DNA of 64,000 nt from Lysobacter stagni (lineage in GTDB: Bacteria > Pseudomonadota > Gammaproteobacteria > Xanthomonadales > Xanthomonadaceae). Positions 27,612 through 36,316 of this stretch are shown piece after piece. Under the pieces are notes generated by a model. That model was not told where the DNA came from. It did not search any database and saw only the letters and a program-made list of their open reading frames with translations. Position 1 is the stretch's first letter; the number at the start of each line of letters is the position of its first letter. The position numbers were made by a program, and so were the translations under genes. The stretch is from contig NZ_JASGBI010000001.1 of assembly GCF_030053425.1 (NCBI RefSeq), forward strand, positions 1,310,001 through 1,374,000, given 5' to 3'.

Positions 27612-28895
27612 TCAGGCCTTCAGCGCCGCCGGCAGCCACAGCGACAGGGCGGGCACGAACGCGACGATCAGCAGCACCGCCAGCCCCGCCAGCCAGAACG
27701 GCCAGATGGTGCGCATGCTCTGTCCGATGCTGATCTTGCCGATGGCGGTGCCCACGAACAGCACCGAACCCAGCGGCGGGCTGATCAGGCTCAGGCCGCC
27801 CTTGAGCACCAGGATCACACCGAAGTGCACCGGATCGATGCCGATGGCCTTCGCCACCGGCAGGAAGATCGGCGTGCAGATCAGGATCATCGGCGCCAGG
27901 TCCAGGAACGTGCCCAGCACCAGCAGCACCAGGATCATCAGCAGCAACATCACGTTGCGGTCCTGGGTGAGGCTGGTGAGGAATTCCACCGACGCCGCGG
28001 GCACCTGCAGGTACGCCAGCAGCCAGCCGAACACCGCCGCGGTGGCGATCACGAACAGGATCGCACCGGCACTGCGCGCGGCGTGCACCACCGTGCCGAG
28101 GAACTCGCGCCACTTCAGCTGCCGGTACAGCACGCTGGTGACCAGCAATGCGTACACCACGGCGATGGCCGCACTTTCCACCGCGGTGAAGATGCCCGCG
28201 CGGATGCCCACGAAGATCAGCGCGACCAGGCCCAGGCCCGGCAGCGCCGACACGAGACGCAGCAGCACCGCATGCCAGCCCGGGAAGATCTCCACGCCGT
28301 AGCCGCGATGGCGCGCGACCGCGTAGCAGGTGACCATCAGCACCACGGTCATCAGCAGTGCCGGCACGATGCCGGCCGCGAACAGATCGGCGATGGACAG
28401 GCCGCCACCGGCCGCCGCGGAATACAGGATGAGGTTGTGCGACGGCGGCACCAGCAACGCGACCAGCGCCGCGGTGATGCAGACGTTGACGGCGAAGTCG
28501 CGGTCGTAGCCGCGCTGCACCATCTGCGGAATCATCGTGCCGCCGACAGCGGACACGTCGGCCAGCGCCGAACCCGACACGCCGCCGAAGAACAGCGACG
28601 ACAGGATGCTCACCTGACCCAGGCCACCGCGCATGCGTCCGACCAGCGATGACGCCAGGCCGATCAGGCGCTCGGAAATGCCGCCGCGCAGCATGATCTC
28701 GCCGGCGAAGATGAACAGTGGAATGGCGATGAGGCTGGCCGACCCGGCACCGGCCGACACCTGCTGCACCATCACGATCGACGGCACATCCAGGAAGAAC
28801 AGCGTCGCCAGTGAGGCTGCGGCCAGCGCGAAGGCGACGGGAACGCCCATCACCAGCAGCACGCCGAACAGTGCGAAGAGCAGTGCGATCGCCAT
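27612..28895 (-). CDS. dctM: TRAP transporter large permease
   Basis: A 427-residue DctM-type membrane protein with about twelve helices and the conserved FIFAGEIMLRGGISERLI and DLAPMILICTPIFLPV segments. With the small permease (stop one base before this ATG) and the binding protein it forms a sodium-driven TRAP system. Those linked to kdu genes usually carry uronates or oligogalacturonates, so import of (unsaturated) galacturonides across the inner membrane is likely. ATG 28895 matches family N-termini (MAIALLFALFGVLL). Confidence 0.93.
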   Translation of the reverse strand: MAIALLFALFGVLLVMGVPVAFALAAASLATLFFLDVPSIVMVQQVSAGAGSASLIAIPLFIFAGEIMLRGGISERLIGLASSLVGRMRGGLGQVSILSSLFFGGVSGSALADVSAVGGTMIPQMVQRGYDRDFAVNVCITAALVALLVPPSHNLILYSAAAGGGLSIADLFAAGIVPALLMTVVLMVTCYAVARHRGYGVEIFPGWHAVLLRLVSALPGLGLVALIFVGIRAGIFTAVESAAIAVVYALLVTSVLYRQLKWREFLGTVVHAARSAGAILFVIATAAVFGWLLAYLQVPAASVEFLTSLTQDRNVMLLLMILVLLVLGTFLDLAPMILICTPIFLPVAKAIGIDPVHFGVILVLKGGLSLISPPLGSVLFVGTAIGKISIGQSMRTIWPFWLAGLAVLLIVAFVPALSLWLPAALKA

Positions 28896-28896
28896 G

Positions 28897-29409
28897 TCAG
28901 TGGCCCTCCGGAGCGGGTGCATCGGGTGCGGCCATCTGCGCCACCGCGAACAGCGCCATCAATACGCCGCTGATCGCCAGTGGCAGGTACTCGATGCTGT
29001 CCGGTAGCGGCGCGCCTGCCGCGGCAATGTGCACGCCATCGACAAACAGCACCGTGCCCCAGTACGCCAGCATCGCGCCGATCAGGACGATCACCGCCGA
29101 CTGCGCCAGATGCATCGCATGCCTCGCGCGCGGACCCAATGCATCGGCCAGCAGCGAGAAGCTGAAGTGCCGCCGCGTGTGCACGCCAGCCGCGGCGCCC
29201 AGGCTCATCGCCGTGCTCAGCAGCAGCAGCGTGACCGGCTCGGTCCAGCTGGGTGAATCGTTGAGCACGTAACGCGCGATGACCTGCCAGCCCTGCACGA
29301 CCACCAGTCCGAGCAGCGCGAAGGCCGCCACGGCGATGGTCCAACCGGCGAGGCGTTCGCAGGTGCGCTGCAGGAGTGACGAAGAGACCGGAATGGCGGT
29401 GGCCGACAT
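28897..29409 (-). CDS. dctQ: TRAP transporter small permease
   Basis: A 170-residue four-helix DctQ subunit (WTIAVAAFALLGLVVVQGWQ, then ARYVLNDSPSWTEPV, typical of the family). ATG 29409 is preferred because TGAGGA stands five bases before it; the upstream ATG at 29424 would overlap dctP. It is tightly packed between dctP (7 bases) and dctM (1 base). Confidence 0.92.
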   Translation of the reverse strand: MSATAIPVSSSLLQRTCERLAGWTIAVAAFALLGLVVVQGWQVIARYVLNDSPSWTEPVTLLLLSTAMSLGAAAGVHTRRHFSFSLLADALGPRARHAMHLAQSAVIVLIGAMLAYWGTVLFVDGVHIAAAGAPLPDSIEYLPLAISGVLMALFAVAQMAAPDAPAPEGH

Positions 29410-29416
29410 GGAATCC

Positions 29417-30409
29417 TCAGGCAAGTTCGCGGATGCGACGGTACAGCGCGTCGATCGCCGGATCGCGGCGGTACTCCGCCAGCAGCGGTTGTGCGGCGGC
29501 GCGGAACGCGGGGATGTCGGCGTCGTTGAACTTCACGCCGGACTCGATCACCGTGCGCCGCGCGGCCTCTTCCTGCTCCGCCCACAGGCGTCGCATCACC
29601 GGTACCGACTCGCGCGCCAGCTCGACCACCCGTTCGCGGTCGCGCGACGACAGGCCGTCATAGGTCTTGCGCGACATGATCAACACGTCCGGTGCGTAGG
29701 AATGATCGCTGTGCGACCAGTAGCGCGCGGCCTCGAAATGACGGCTGGACTGGAAGGCGCGGATATTGTTCTCGGCGCCGTCGATCATGTGCGTCTCCAT
29801 GCCGGAGAACACTTCGCCCAGCGGCAGTGGCGTCGGGTTGGCGCCGAACAGGCGCAGCATCTTGATGAAGATGTCCGACACCGGCACGCGGATCTTCAGG
29901 CCGTGCAGGTCGCCGGGTTCGTGGATCGGGTGCTTGATGTTGTAGAAGCAGCGCGGGCCGCTGTCGTAGATCGCCAGGCCGACCAGCCCACGCGCCTCGA
30001 ACCCGCGCAGCACCTGTGCGCCGACATCGCCGTCCAGCGCACGACGCAGGTGCGGCACCGAATCGAACACGTAGGGCAGGCACAGCGCCTGCGTGAGCGG
30101 GAACGCGTTGTTGAGCGCGCCGGAATACACGCGCGTGATGGCGATGGCGCCGAAGCGCGCCATGTCGATGGCTTCCGACTCGCGGCCCAGCTGGCCGGAG
30201 TGGTACATGCGCAGGCGCAGGCGGCCTTCGGTCTCGCGTTCGAGCTGCTCGCCGATCCACTGCACCGCCTGTACGGTCGGGTAGTCCTTCACATGGACGT
30301 CGGTGGCCGTGAGGATCTGCGAGCCGCCTTCGCCGCCGCGCGCGCTGGTCAGCACGCCCGCGGCGCAGGCGCCGGCGATGCCGGCCAGGAATCGGCGGCG
30401 ATCGGTCAT
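29417..30409 (-). CDS. dctP: TRAP transporter substrate-binding protein with Tat-like signal
   Basis: A 330-residue DctP-family periplasmic protein. The N-terminus MTDRRRFLAGIAGACAAG has the twin-arginine pattern R-R-x-F-L, so export by Tat rather than Sec is likely. Family marks: GQLGRESEAIDM, LPYVFDSVPHLRR, the substrate-carboxylate arginine region GLKIRVPVSDIF, and GEVFSGMETHMIDGAENN. Ligand probably a uronate or oligogalacturonide. Its ATG overlaps the stop of the upstream hydratase-like gene by four bases (ATGA). Confidence 0.93.
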   Translation of the reverse strand: MTDRRRFLAGIAGACAAGVLTSARGGEGGSQILTATDVHVKDYPTVQAVQWIGEQLERETEGRLRLRMYHSGQLGRESEAIDMARFGAIAITRVYSGALNNAFPLTQALCLPYVFDSVPHLRRALDGDVGAQVLRGFEARGLVGLAIYDSGPRCFYNIKHPIHEPGDLHGLKIRVPVSDIFIKMLRLFGANPTPLPLGEVFSGMETHMIDGAENNIRAFQSSRHFEAARYWSHSDHSYAPDVLIMSRKTYDGLSSRDRERVVELARESVPVMRRLWAEQEEAARRTVIESGVKFNDADIPAFRAAAQPLLAEYRRDPAIDALYRRIRELA

Positions 30410-31242
30410 GCGTTCCCCTCGTGCACGGGTTTCGCGGCCACGGCGTTGCAATGGATCTGGCCGCGGTCGCCGAAGCTGATGCGCGAACGCTGGCCCGCGA
30501 CGATGTCGTGGATGCCGGTCGCCGCGCCGGTGGTCACCAGCATGCCTTTCTTCAGCGGGTAGCCGCGACTGGCGCAGCGCGACAGTGCGAATGCCAGCGC
30601 AGCGAGCAGGCCTCCGCTGATCGTGGACGCGCCGCCTTCGCCGACGAGGTGACCGTCGATGAACGTTTCGCAGGTCAGGTCGTCGGCCGATTGGCGTCGC
30701 CAGTCCGGGATCTCCTCACCGAGGATCAGCCCCGCGTTGTTGCCGAAATCCGAGACCACGATGGGCGGGCCGAGCACGTTGATCAGCGGCAGCGGGCTAC
30801 CCGCCAGTTCGACACCGACCAGCAGCGCGTCGACCAGCGCTGCGGCGTCCTGCGCGGTGTAGTCGGTCTTGTCGGCCGGCGCGTCGGCGCCCAGGCGGAA
30901 CACGAACTCGGCCTCGACCGCGGCGAATCCCCCCGGAATCACCGCGAACGTCCCCGTTCCGTTCGCCGCCGATTGCACCGCGCCTTCGAAGATGGGGCCG
31001 ACCAGGCGCTCTTCGCCCAACCGCGCTTCCCAGTCGGCGGGAATCTTGCCCACCTTCCAACCCACCACCGGCCGACCCCACAGCGCGATGGCCTCGTCCT
31101 GGCAGGCATACCCTTCGACCAGCGTCCGCGGCAGCGGCCCGGGGTACTCCGGCAGAGCCTCGGCCTGCCGCCGCGCCGTCACCAGGCGCCGGGCGATGCT
31201 TGCACTGTCGGCGCTTCCCGCGTCGGGCGCGTGTTTGTCCAT
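30406..31242 (-). CDS. 2-keto-4-pentenoate hydratase-like (FAH superfamily) protein
   Basis: A 278-residue MhpD-type member of the fumarylacetoacetate hydrolase superfamily (VVGWKVGKI, FAAVEAEFVFRLG, ELAGSPLPLINVLGPP, GLLAALAFAL, LVTTGAATGIHDI). MhpD enzymes hydrate 2-hydroxypentadienoate in aromatic breakdown, yet no aromatic gene is near. Here it opens the pectin operon, directly upstream of the TRAP genes, so a sugar-acid substrate with a 2-keto-4-ene or enol arrangement, such as unsaturated uronate products, is a reasonable guess. The metal-binding glutamates of the family (VEAEFVF) are kept. The true substrate is unknown. Confidence 0.8.
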   Translation of the reverse strand: MDKHAPDAGSADSASIARRLVTARRQAEALPEYPGPLPRTLVEGYACQDEAIALWGRPVVGWKVGKIPADWEARLGEERLVGPIFEGAVQSAANGTGTFAVIPGGFAAVEAEFVFRLGADAPADKTDYTAQDAAALVDALLVGVELAGSPLPLINVLGPPIVVSDFGNNAGLILGEEIPDWRRQSADDLTCETFIDGHLVGEGGASTISGGLLAALAFALSRCASRGYPLKKGMLVTTGAATGIHDIVAGQRSRISFGDRGQIHCNAVAAKPVHEGNA

Positions 31243-31286
31243 GCGGCGGAATTCCCCTGATGTTGGCTCTTCGATGGTGTTGTATA

Positions 31287-31300
31287 GGAAACCGGTGTCA
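31287..31300. promoter_or_regulatory. Pectin-regulon operator candidate GGAAACCGGTGTCA
   Basis: It lies in the 105-base interval between the divergent hydratase-TRAP-kdu run and a pectate lyase gene. On the minus strand a possible -10, TATACA (31286-31281), directly adjoins it and TTGTCA at its other side could be a -35, although the spacing (15) is short. One bound repressor could silence both directions. Confidence 0.6.
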
Positions 31301-31347
31301 TTGACAATCGGGGTCTACACTCGGATCACGACTCGGGGAGGGGACGG

Positions 31348-32721
31348 ATGGGGAACCTGCGTGGAAGTGGCTTTTTTTCCCGGTTTCGGCGGGCCACCGG
31401 CGGCGCGCTGCTGGTCGGCACGCTGATCGGTGGCGCTTGCGCCGTGGTCCAGGCCGCGCAACCCGACTTGTCCCAAGGGACAGCGCTGGCGTTTCCGGGT
31501 GCGCAGGGCTGGGCGGCGCACACGCCGGGCGGTCGCGGCGGCCAGGTGATCCGCGTGACCACATTGGCTGCCAGCGGTCCGGGCTCGTTCGCCGAGGCGC
31601 TGGCGACACCGGGGCCGCGCATCGTGGTGTTCGAGGTTGGCGGCGTGATCGACCTGGACATGAAGGAGCTGCGCATCACCGAGCCGTATCTGACCATCGC
31701 CGGCCAGACGGCGCCGCAGCCGGGCATCACCGTCATCAAGGGCGGGCTGACCATCGCCACACACGACGTCGTCGTGCGCCACGTGCGAGTGCGACCCGGC
31801 GATGGCCTGCGGCCGAAGTGGTCGGGCGACATCGACGCCATCACCACCGTGCGCGGCGCGCATGACGTGATCGTCGACCACTGCTCGCTGACGTGGGCCA
31901 CGGACGAGAACCTCTCGGCCTCCAGTACGCGCTTCTTCGGCGAGAGCGAGAAGGAGTGGATGGAAGCAGCCTCGCGCCGCATCACCTACAGCAACAACAT
32001 CATCGCCGAAGGCCTGGCCAATGCCACGCACGCCAAGGGCGAGCATTCCAAGGGTTCGCTGATCCACGACCACGTCAACGACATCCTGATCGTCGGCAAC
32101 CTGTATGCGCACAACTACGAACGCAACCCGCTGTTCAAGGGCGGTGCGCGCGGGCAGGTCATCAACAACCTCATCTACGATCCCGGCCAGCGCGCCGTGC
32201 ATTACAACCTCATCGCCGAGGAATGGCTGGGCCATCCGTACTCGCGTGGCCAGGTGGTCGCGCGCGGCAACGTGATGCGCGAAGGCATCTCGACCGAGAA
32301 GGTCGCCTTCTTCCAGGTCGGTGGCTCGGGCGACCTCGACGTGTACTTCGAGGACAACCTGGCGGTGGATCGCCTGGGCAATCCGGTGCAACAGCAGGGC
32401 CGCTACACCACCACGCCGATCAAGGTCGACACCATGAAGCGCCCGCCCGCACTGCCCTTCGGCGTGACGCTGCTGCCGTCGGCGAAGGTGCAGGACGAGG
32501 TGGTCGCCAATGCGGGCGCACGTCCGTGGGATCGAGACGATGTCGATCGCCGCATCCTCGCCGACACCATCGAAGGCCGCGGCCGCATCATCGACAGCCA
32601 GGAGCAGGTGGGCGGCTATCCGAAGCAGCCCGAAACGCGGCAGGCATTCGTTCCGGCCGACTGGAACATGGACACGATGGAGCCGCTGAAGCCGCTGCCG
32701 CGACGGGCGCCGCTGAAGTAA
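31348..32721 (+). CDS. Pectate lyase superfamily protein (right-handed beta-helix), secreted
   Basis: A 457-residue beta-helix protein resembling PL1-type pectate lyases. ATG 31348 follows GGGGAGGGGACGG. The lead MGNLRGSGFFSRFRRATGG plus a hydrophobic stretch to VVQAA is a long signal peptide. Family traits are the opening FPGAQGWAAHTPGGRGGQ, VVFEVGGVIDL, the stacked-turn pattern (DVIVDHCSLTWATDENLS with the Ca-site region, SNNIIAEGL), and YAHNYERNPLF. It would cut polygalacturonate by beta-elimination to unsaturated products for KduI/KduD. Divergent from the hydratase operon across the operator at 31287; a dyad repeat follows it. The exact polysaccharide-lyase subfamily is uncertain. Confidence 0.85.
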   Translation: MGNLRGSGFFSRFRRATGGALLVGTLIGGACAVVQAAQPDLSQGTALAFPGAQGWAAHTPGGRGGQVIRVTTLAASGPGSFAEALATPGPRIVVFEVGGVIDLDMKELRITEPYLTIAGQTAPQPGITVIKGGLTIATHDVVVRHVRVRPGDGLRPKWSGDIDAITTVRGAHDVIVDHCSLTWATDENLSASSTRFFGESEKEWMEAASRRITYSNNIIAEGLANATHAKGEHSKGSLIHDHVNDILIVGNLYAHNYERNPLFKGGARGQVINNLIYDPGQRAVHYNLIAEEWLGHPYSRGQVVARGNVMREGISTEKVAFFQVGGSGDLDVYFEDNLAVDRLGNPVQQQGRYTTTPIKVDTMKRPPALPFGVTLLPSAKVQDEVVANAGARPWDRDDVDRRILADTIEGRGRIIDSQEQVGGYPKQPETRQAFVPADWNMDTMEPLKPLPRRAPLK

Positions 32722-32734
32722 GGGGTGCAATTCC

Positions 32735-32828
32735 GTTCACCCTGAGCGTAGGCCGCAGGCCGTAGTCGAAGGGTCGATCCCGTCGCGGGTCCTTCGACTT
32801 CGCGCTACGCGCTACGCTCAGGACGAAC
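32735..32828. repeat. Imperfect palindromic intergenic repeat, family 1 (copy 2)
   Basis: A 94-base near-palindrome from GTTCACCCTGAGCGTAG to CTACGCTCAGGACGAAC with GTCGAAGG and CCTTCGAC in the middle. It is related to 23669-23760 and lies between the convergent pectate lyase and acetylesterase genes, where its long stem could end transcription from both sides. Confidence 0.8.
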
Positions 32829-32864
32829 GGTGCGATGGGTTGCGGCCAAACGTCGCTCGCAGGG

Positions 32865-33626
32865 TCACGGCTTGCCACCCTCGCGCAACCGCTGCGCCAG
32901 CGCCAGCCCCGATCCGCGCAGCGCGTACGCGAACTCGCGCGCCATCCGCTCCGCGCCGGCGGGCGAGAAGTGCGTGTTGTCTTCCACGCCGTTCGGATAG
33001 TTGGCGTTCGCACCCGGCGCGACCCACAGGAACAGTGCCTTGGATTCCTCGACGCCGGTTTCCTGCAGGACCGCCGAACTGCGTCGCTCCATGTCGATTA
33101 GCGCAACCCGTTCGCGTGCCGCCAGTGCGCGCACCAGATCGGGGTATTCGCCATGACTGGGCACGACATGGCCCGCCTCGTCGAAGCGGCGGCGCGCGAC
33201 GGGCGTGAGCAGCACGGGCGTGGCGCCTTTCGTGCGCACGTCCGCGACGAAGCGCGCCAGGTTGCGTGCGTAGTCCGCCGGTGGCGTGTAGCGATCGGGC
33301 TTCTCCACCGACTGGTCGTTGTGCCCGAACTGGATCAGCACCACGTCGCCTGCCTTCGTCGCGTCCAGCAGATCGTTCCAGCGACCTTCCTCGATGAACG
33401 TACGCGTGCTGCGACCGTTCTTCGCACGGTTGTCGACCACCACGCTGCCGTCGCGGAACTGCGCAGCGAGGAACTCGCCCCAGCCGGTCTCGGGCCGTTT
33501 CGTCGGCAGCTTCTCCGCCATCGTCGAGTCGCCCGCCAGGTGGATGGTGAGAGGCGGGCCGCCGGCGACCGTCGCGAAGGAGGTCAAGGCAAGCAGCAGA
33601 CCGATCAGGAAACGGTGCATGGGCAT
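32865..33626 (-). CDS. Rhamnogalacturonan acetylesterase, SGNH/GDSL (CE12-like), secreted
   Basis: A 253-residue SGNH hydrolase with a signal peptide (to about ATVAG). Block I is HLAGDSTMA with Ser34, the oxyanion Gly and Asn occur in NRAKNGRSTRTF and FGHNDQS, and the catalytic Asp/His pair is in VEDNTHFSPAG. This pattern is that of CE12 rhamnogalacturonan/pectin acetylesterases such as RhgT. It would strip acetyl groups so that the lyases can act. Start is uncertain among GTG 33629, ATG 33626 and ATG 33620; none has a clear ribosome site. It follows the pectinesterase gene by 30 bases, probably one transcript. Confidence 0.88.
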   Translation of the reverse strand: MPMHRFLIGLLLALTSFATVAGGPPLTIHLAGDSTMAEKLPTKRPETGWGEFLAAQFRDGSVVVDNRAKNGRSTRTFIEEGRWNDLLDATKAGDVVLIQFGHNDQSVEKPDRYTPPADYARNLARFVADVRTKGATPVLLTPVARRRFDEAGHVVPSHGEYPDLVRALAARERVALIDMERRSSAVLQETGVEESKALFLWVAPGANANYPNGVEDNTHFSPAGAERMAREFAYALRGSGLALAQRLREGGKP

Positions 33627-33656
33627 CACGCGAAAGAGTGGACGAAGACGAATGGA

Positions 33657-34781
33657 TCAGTCCGGCGACCAGCCGGCGAGGATCGCCTGGCGCGTGTAAC
33701 GCGCGCGCTGATCGGCGGTGAGCACGCGCCGCGATGCGGTGCGCTGCGCCCCCGGCCCGCGACTGTCGTGTTCGAACAGACGCGCGGCGCCGGGCTGCAG
33801 CATCACGCGCTGGCCGTCGCGTGCGGTGTAGCCCATCTCGTCCCAGCCGCGCGCATCGATGTGCGCGTCCATCCAGCACGACAGATAGACGGCCGCGCCG
33901 ACCGCGTCCGGGTCGCCGTACTTGCCGTCGGGGAACGTGCGGCCGGGCCGCCATGCGCGGCCCAGTGCGACCGAACCATCCGGGATCTCCGCATCGCGCG
34001 TGAGGCGGCAGCGCAGGAAGGTCAGCCCATACGGCTGCGCGGATGGCGTGCACGGCACGGCGACGTAGCCCTGGCGTTCCTTGCCCGGGCGGAAGCGCGA
34101 GTGCAGCTCGCACTGCTCGAACAGCGCATTGCCGCCGCCGAAGACGAAATCCACGCTGCCGCGGATGCGGCAATCGCGGAAGAACGCGCGACCGGCATCG
34201 GTGAACAGCGTGTCCTGGTGGCCGTCGAGGTCGACGCGCTCGAACGCGCAGCGGTCCGCGCCGGCGTCTAGCATCAACGCCACTGCCTGCGCACCGTTCG
34301 GGCCGATCGGTTCGAACTTCGGTACGGCGAGGTTGCCGACGTAGTCGAACGCGTTCTCGATGGTCAGGTTCTCAGCGCGGAAGTCCGGCGCGCGGACGAT
34401 GACGCTGGCGCAGCCCCAGGTGCCCCAGGGCTCGCCATCGGGGCGTGCCATGCCGGCCGCGGCGTCGTAGGTCAGCACGCTACTCGCGCGGTCCTCGCCG
34501 ATCAGGTGGATGTTGGGGCGATCGATCACCAGCTTCTCGTGCCAGCGGCCGCGCGTGACGAGGATGCGGAACGGTCGCGTTCCGTCCGTCGGCGCCGCGC
34601 CGATGGCCTCGCCGAGGCTGGCGAACACGCGCGCGCCTGGGTGTGGCGCGGTGGCAACGACGGCATCGAACGGCATGGATCCGGCGTTCGCACGCAGCGA
34701 TGGCATGGACAGCGCTGCGGCGGAGAACAGCGACGCCTGCAGCAGGCGTCGCCGTCGTGGCTGCTCGATCGTGTCGATCAC
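33657..34781 (-). CDS. Pectinesterase (CE8), secreted
   Basis: A 374-residue pectin methylesterase. GTG 34781 overlaps the stop of the upstream pectate lyase by four bases (GTGA). The N-terminus, MIDTIEQPRRRRLLQASLF, has a run of arginines before a hydrophobic stretch and may be a Tat-type signal. Active-site motifs are GHQDTLF with acid/base Asp190, SVDFVFGGG with nucleophile Asp211, and ALGRAWRPGRTF with the substrate arginine. It demethylates homogalacturonan, giving the polygalacturonate cut by the lyases on either side. It belongs to the pel-pme-acetylesterase operon. Confidence 0.93.
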   Translation of the reverse strand: MIDTIEQPRRRRLLQASLFSAAALSMPSLRANAGSMPFDAVVATAPHPGARVFASLGEAIGAAPTDGTRPFRILVTRGRWHEKLVIDRPNIHLIGEDRASSVLTYDAAAGMARPDGEPWGTWGCASVIVRAPDFRAENLTIENAFDYVGNLAVPKFEPIGPNGAQAVALMLDAGADRCAFERVDLDGHQDTLFTDAGRAFFRDCRIRGSVDFVFGGGNALFEQCELHSRFRPGKERQGYVAVPCTPSAQPYGLTFLRCRLTRDAEIPDGSVALGRAWRPGRTFPDGKYGDPDAVGAAVYLSCWMDAHIDARGWDEMGYTARDGQRVMLQPGAARLFEHDSRGPGAQRTASRRVLTADQRARYTRQAILAGWSPD

Positions 34782-36118
34782 TTGAACGGACCTGCTCCCA
34801 GGATGACCAGGATCGGAACCGCCTGGGTCGGGTCGATGCGCCGGAAGAAGGTCGGCGTCCACGTCACGTTCGGATCCAGCGTCGGTGTGTTGACGGCGTT
34901 GTAGGCGGCGACGACATCGACGCGTGCGTGCCGGCTCACGCCGTTGCGCATCGTGCCCTCGTCGTGCAGCGCCGTGCCGTTGAAGCGATCGACGAACAGG
35001 TCGGCCGTGACGGCGTCCGGCACGATGAAGTGGTTGTTCTGCGCGAAGATCTGCGATTCGATGCCGGCGCCCCAGTGGTAGCCGTAACGCGCCGCGCCAT
35101 CGCTGGTCAGCGTGTACTGGTTGTTGAACACGTGCACCTGTCCGTAGCGGACGCGCGGCACGCGCTGGCCCAGGTCGTGGAACAGGTTGTGGTGCAGCGT
35201 CACGCGCAGCTTGTTGCGGTCGGCCGTCGCGCTGTCGGACGAACCGATCAGCATCGCCTTGTCGTGGTTGGCCATCAGGTTCCACGAAACAGTGACGTTG
35301 TCCGATTCGTTGGTGACGTCGACCAGGCCGTCGTGGCGCTGGTAGAGGCGACCGAAGTAGGTGGGTGCGTCCTCGTCGCGCGTGGCGACGTCCAGGAACG
35401 CGTTGTGGTCGATCCAGACGTGAGTGGCGTTGCGCACCGAGATGGCGTCGTAGAGCGAGTTCCAGTTGCCCTCTGCGCCGTCGGTGGGCGACCACTGCGG
35501 GAAGCAGTCGACGCTGTCGACCAGCAACAGGTTGCGCACGATGACGTTCATCGGCTGGTTTCCGCTGGTCGAACTTGGTCGGATGTCCAGCCATGCGCCG
35601 CGCAGGCCGGCGCCGTGGCCCGCACCGATGATGGTCGTGTTGGCCGGCACGCGGATGCGCACGCGTGCCTGCTGTGCCGCGGCGGAGGCGACGCGGGCGC
35701 GCTCCTGCGGGCCGCTCGGGTTGACGCGTCCCCATACGGCCGGGTCGTACGCGGCGAGGAAGGCGTCGAGCGAGTAAAGCTCGCCGGTCGTCGGATCCGG
35801 CCGTGCGTAGTCGGCGCAGGACAGCGGTTGCCCGGCCGCGTCGACGTTGGCGTCGATCACGCCTTCGATGCGCACGATCTTCGGCGTGGCGTCGGGGAAG
35901 TTGAGTGCCGCGACCAGCGCGTTGCGGTCGGAGACGGTGTAGACGTGCGCCGCATCGGCAGCGGAGCCGCCGGTGGTGCCTTGCGGCAGCGCGGCGGTGG
36001 GCATCGCGGCCCAGCCGTCGTTGGCGGAGAGGGTCTGGCGTTCCGCATCAACCCCGGCCTGCGCGCACAACGGCAGGGCCAGCATCAATGCAAGGACAAG
36101 GCAGGTGCGAGTGCTCAT
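34778..36118 (-). CDS. Pectate lyase, PL1, secreted
   Basis: A 446-residue PL1 pectate lyase. ATG 36118 is preceded by AAGGAG with eight bases between. Signal peptide ends CAQAG (residue about 20-21). Core motifs: IIGAGHGAGLRG, WNSLYDAISV with a calcium-binding aspartate, VWIDHNAF at 234-241, GLVDVTNESDNVTVSWN, and the catalytic arginine motif R-x-P-x-x-R (RVPRVR, 319-324). It eliminates alpha-1,4-galacturonosyl bonds in de-esterified pectin outside the inner membrane. First gene of a three-gene run with pectinesterase and acetylesterase; a terminator hairpin separates it from the receptor gene upstream. Confidence 0.95.
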   Translation of the reverse strand: MSTRTCLVLALMLALPLCAQAGVDAERQTLSANDGWAAMPTAALPQGTTGGSAADAAHVYTVSDRNALVAALNFPDATPKIVRIEGVIDANVDAAGQPLSCADYARPDPTTGELYSLDAFLAAYDPAVWGRVNPSGPQERARVASAAAQQARVRIRVPANTTIIGAGHGAGLRGAWLDIRPSSTSGNQPMNVIVRNLLLVDSVDCFPQWSPTDGAEGNWNSLYDAISVRNATHVWIDHNAFLDVATRDEDAPTYFGRLYQRHDGLVDVTNESDNVTVSWNLMANHDKAMLIGSSDSATADRNKLRVTLHHNLFHDLGQRVPRVRYGQVHVFNNQYTLTSDGAARYGYHWGAGIESQIFAQNNHFIVPDAVTADLFVDRFNGTALHDEGTMRNGVSRHARVDVVAAYNAVNTPTLDPNVTWTPTFFRRIDPTQAVPILVILGAGPFK

Positions 36119-36262
36119 CGGTGCCGCTCCTTCGTGGTGTGGACGAAGCGGACGTCGGCGTCGATGGCGGCGCGGCGTCCGCCGATGGCGGTCAGGCTCA
36201 CGACTGCGACTGCGGACGGAACCGGCCGGGGCCGGGTGCTGCGGACAGGACCTACGGTGGAA

Positions 36263-36310
36263 CAAAAAAACCGCGACGGACGGGCAGGTGGCAACCCGTC
36301 CGCCGCGGTT
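36263..36310 (-). terminator. Rho-independent terminator after the pectin TonB receptor
   Basis: On the minus strand AACCGCGGCGGACGGG pairs with CCCGTCCGTCGCGGTT around an eight-to-nine base loop, followed by seven T residues. It stands seven bases past the receptor stop codon and 145 bases before the pectate lyase start. Confidence 0.92.
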
Positions 36311-36316
36311 CGAGGG

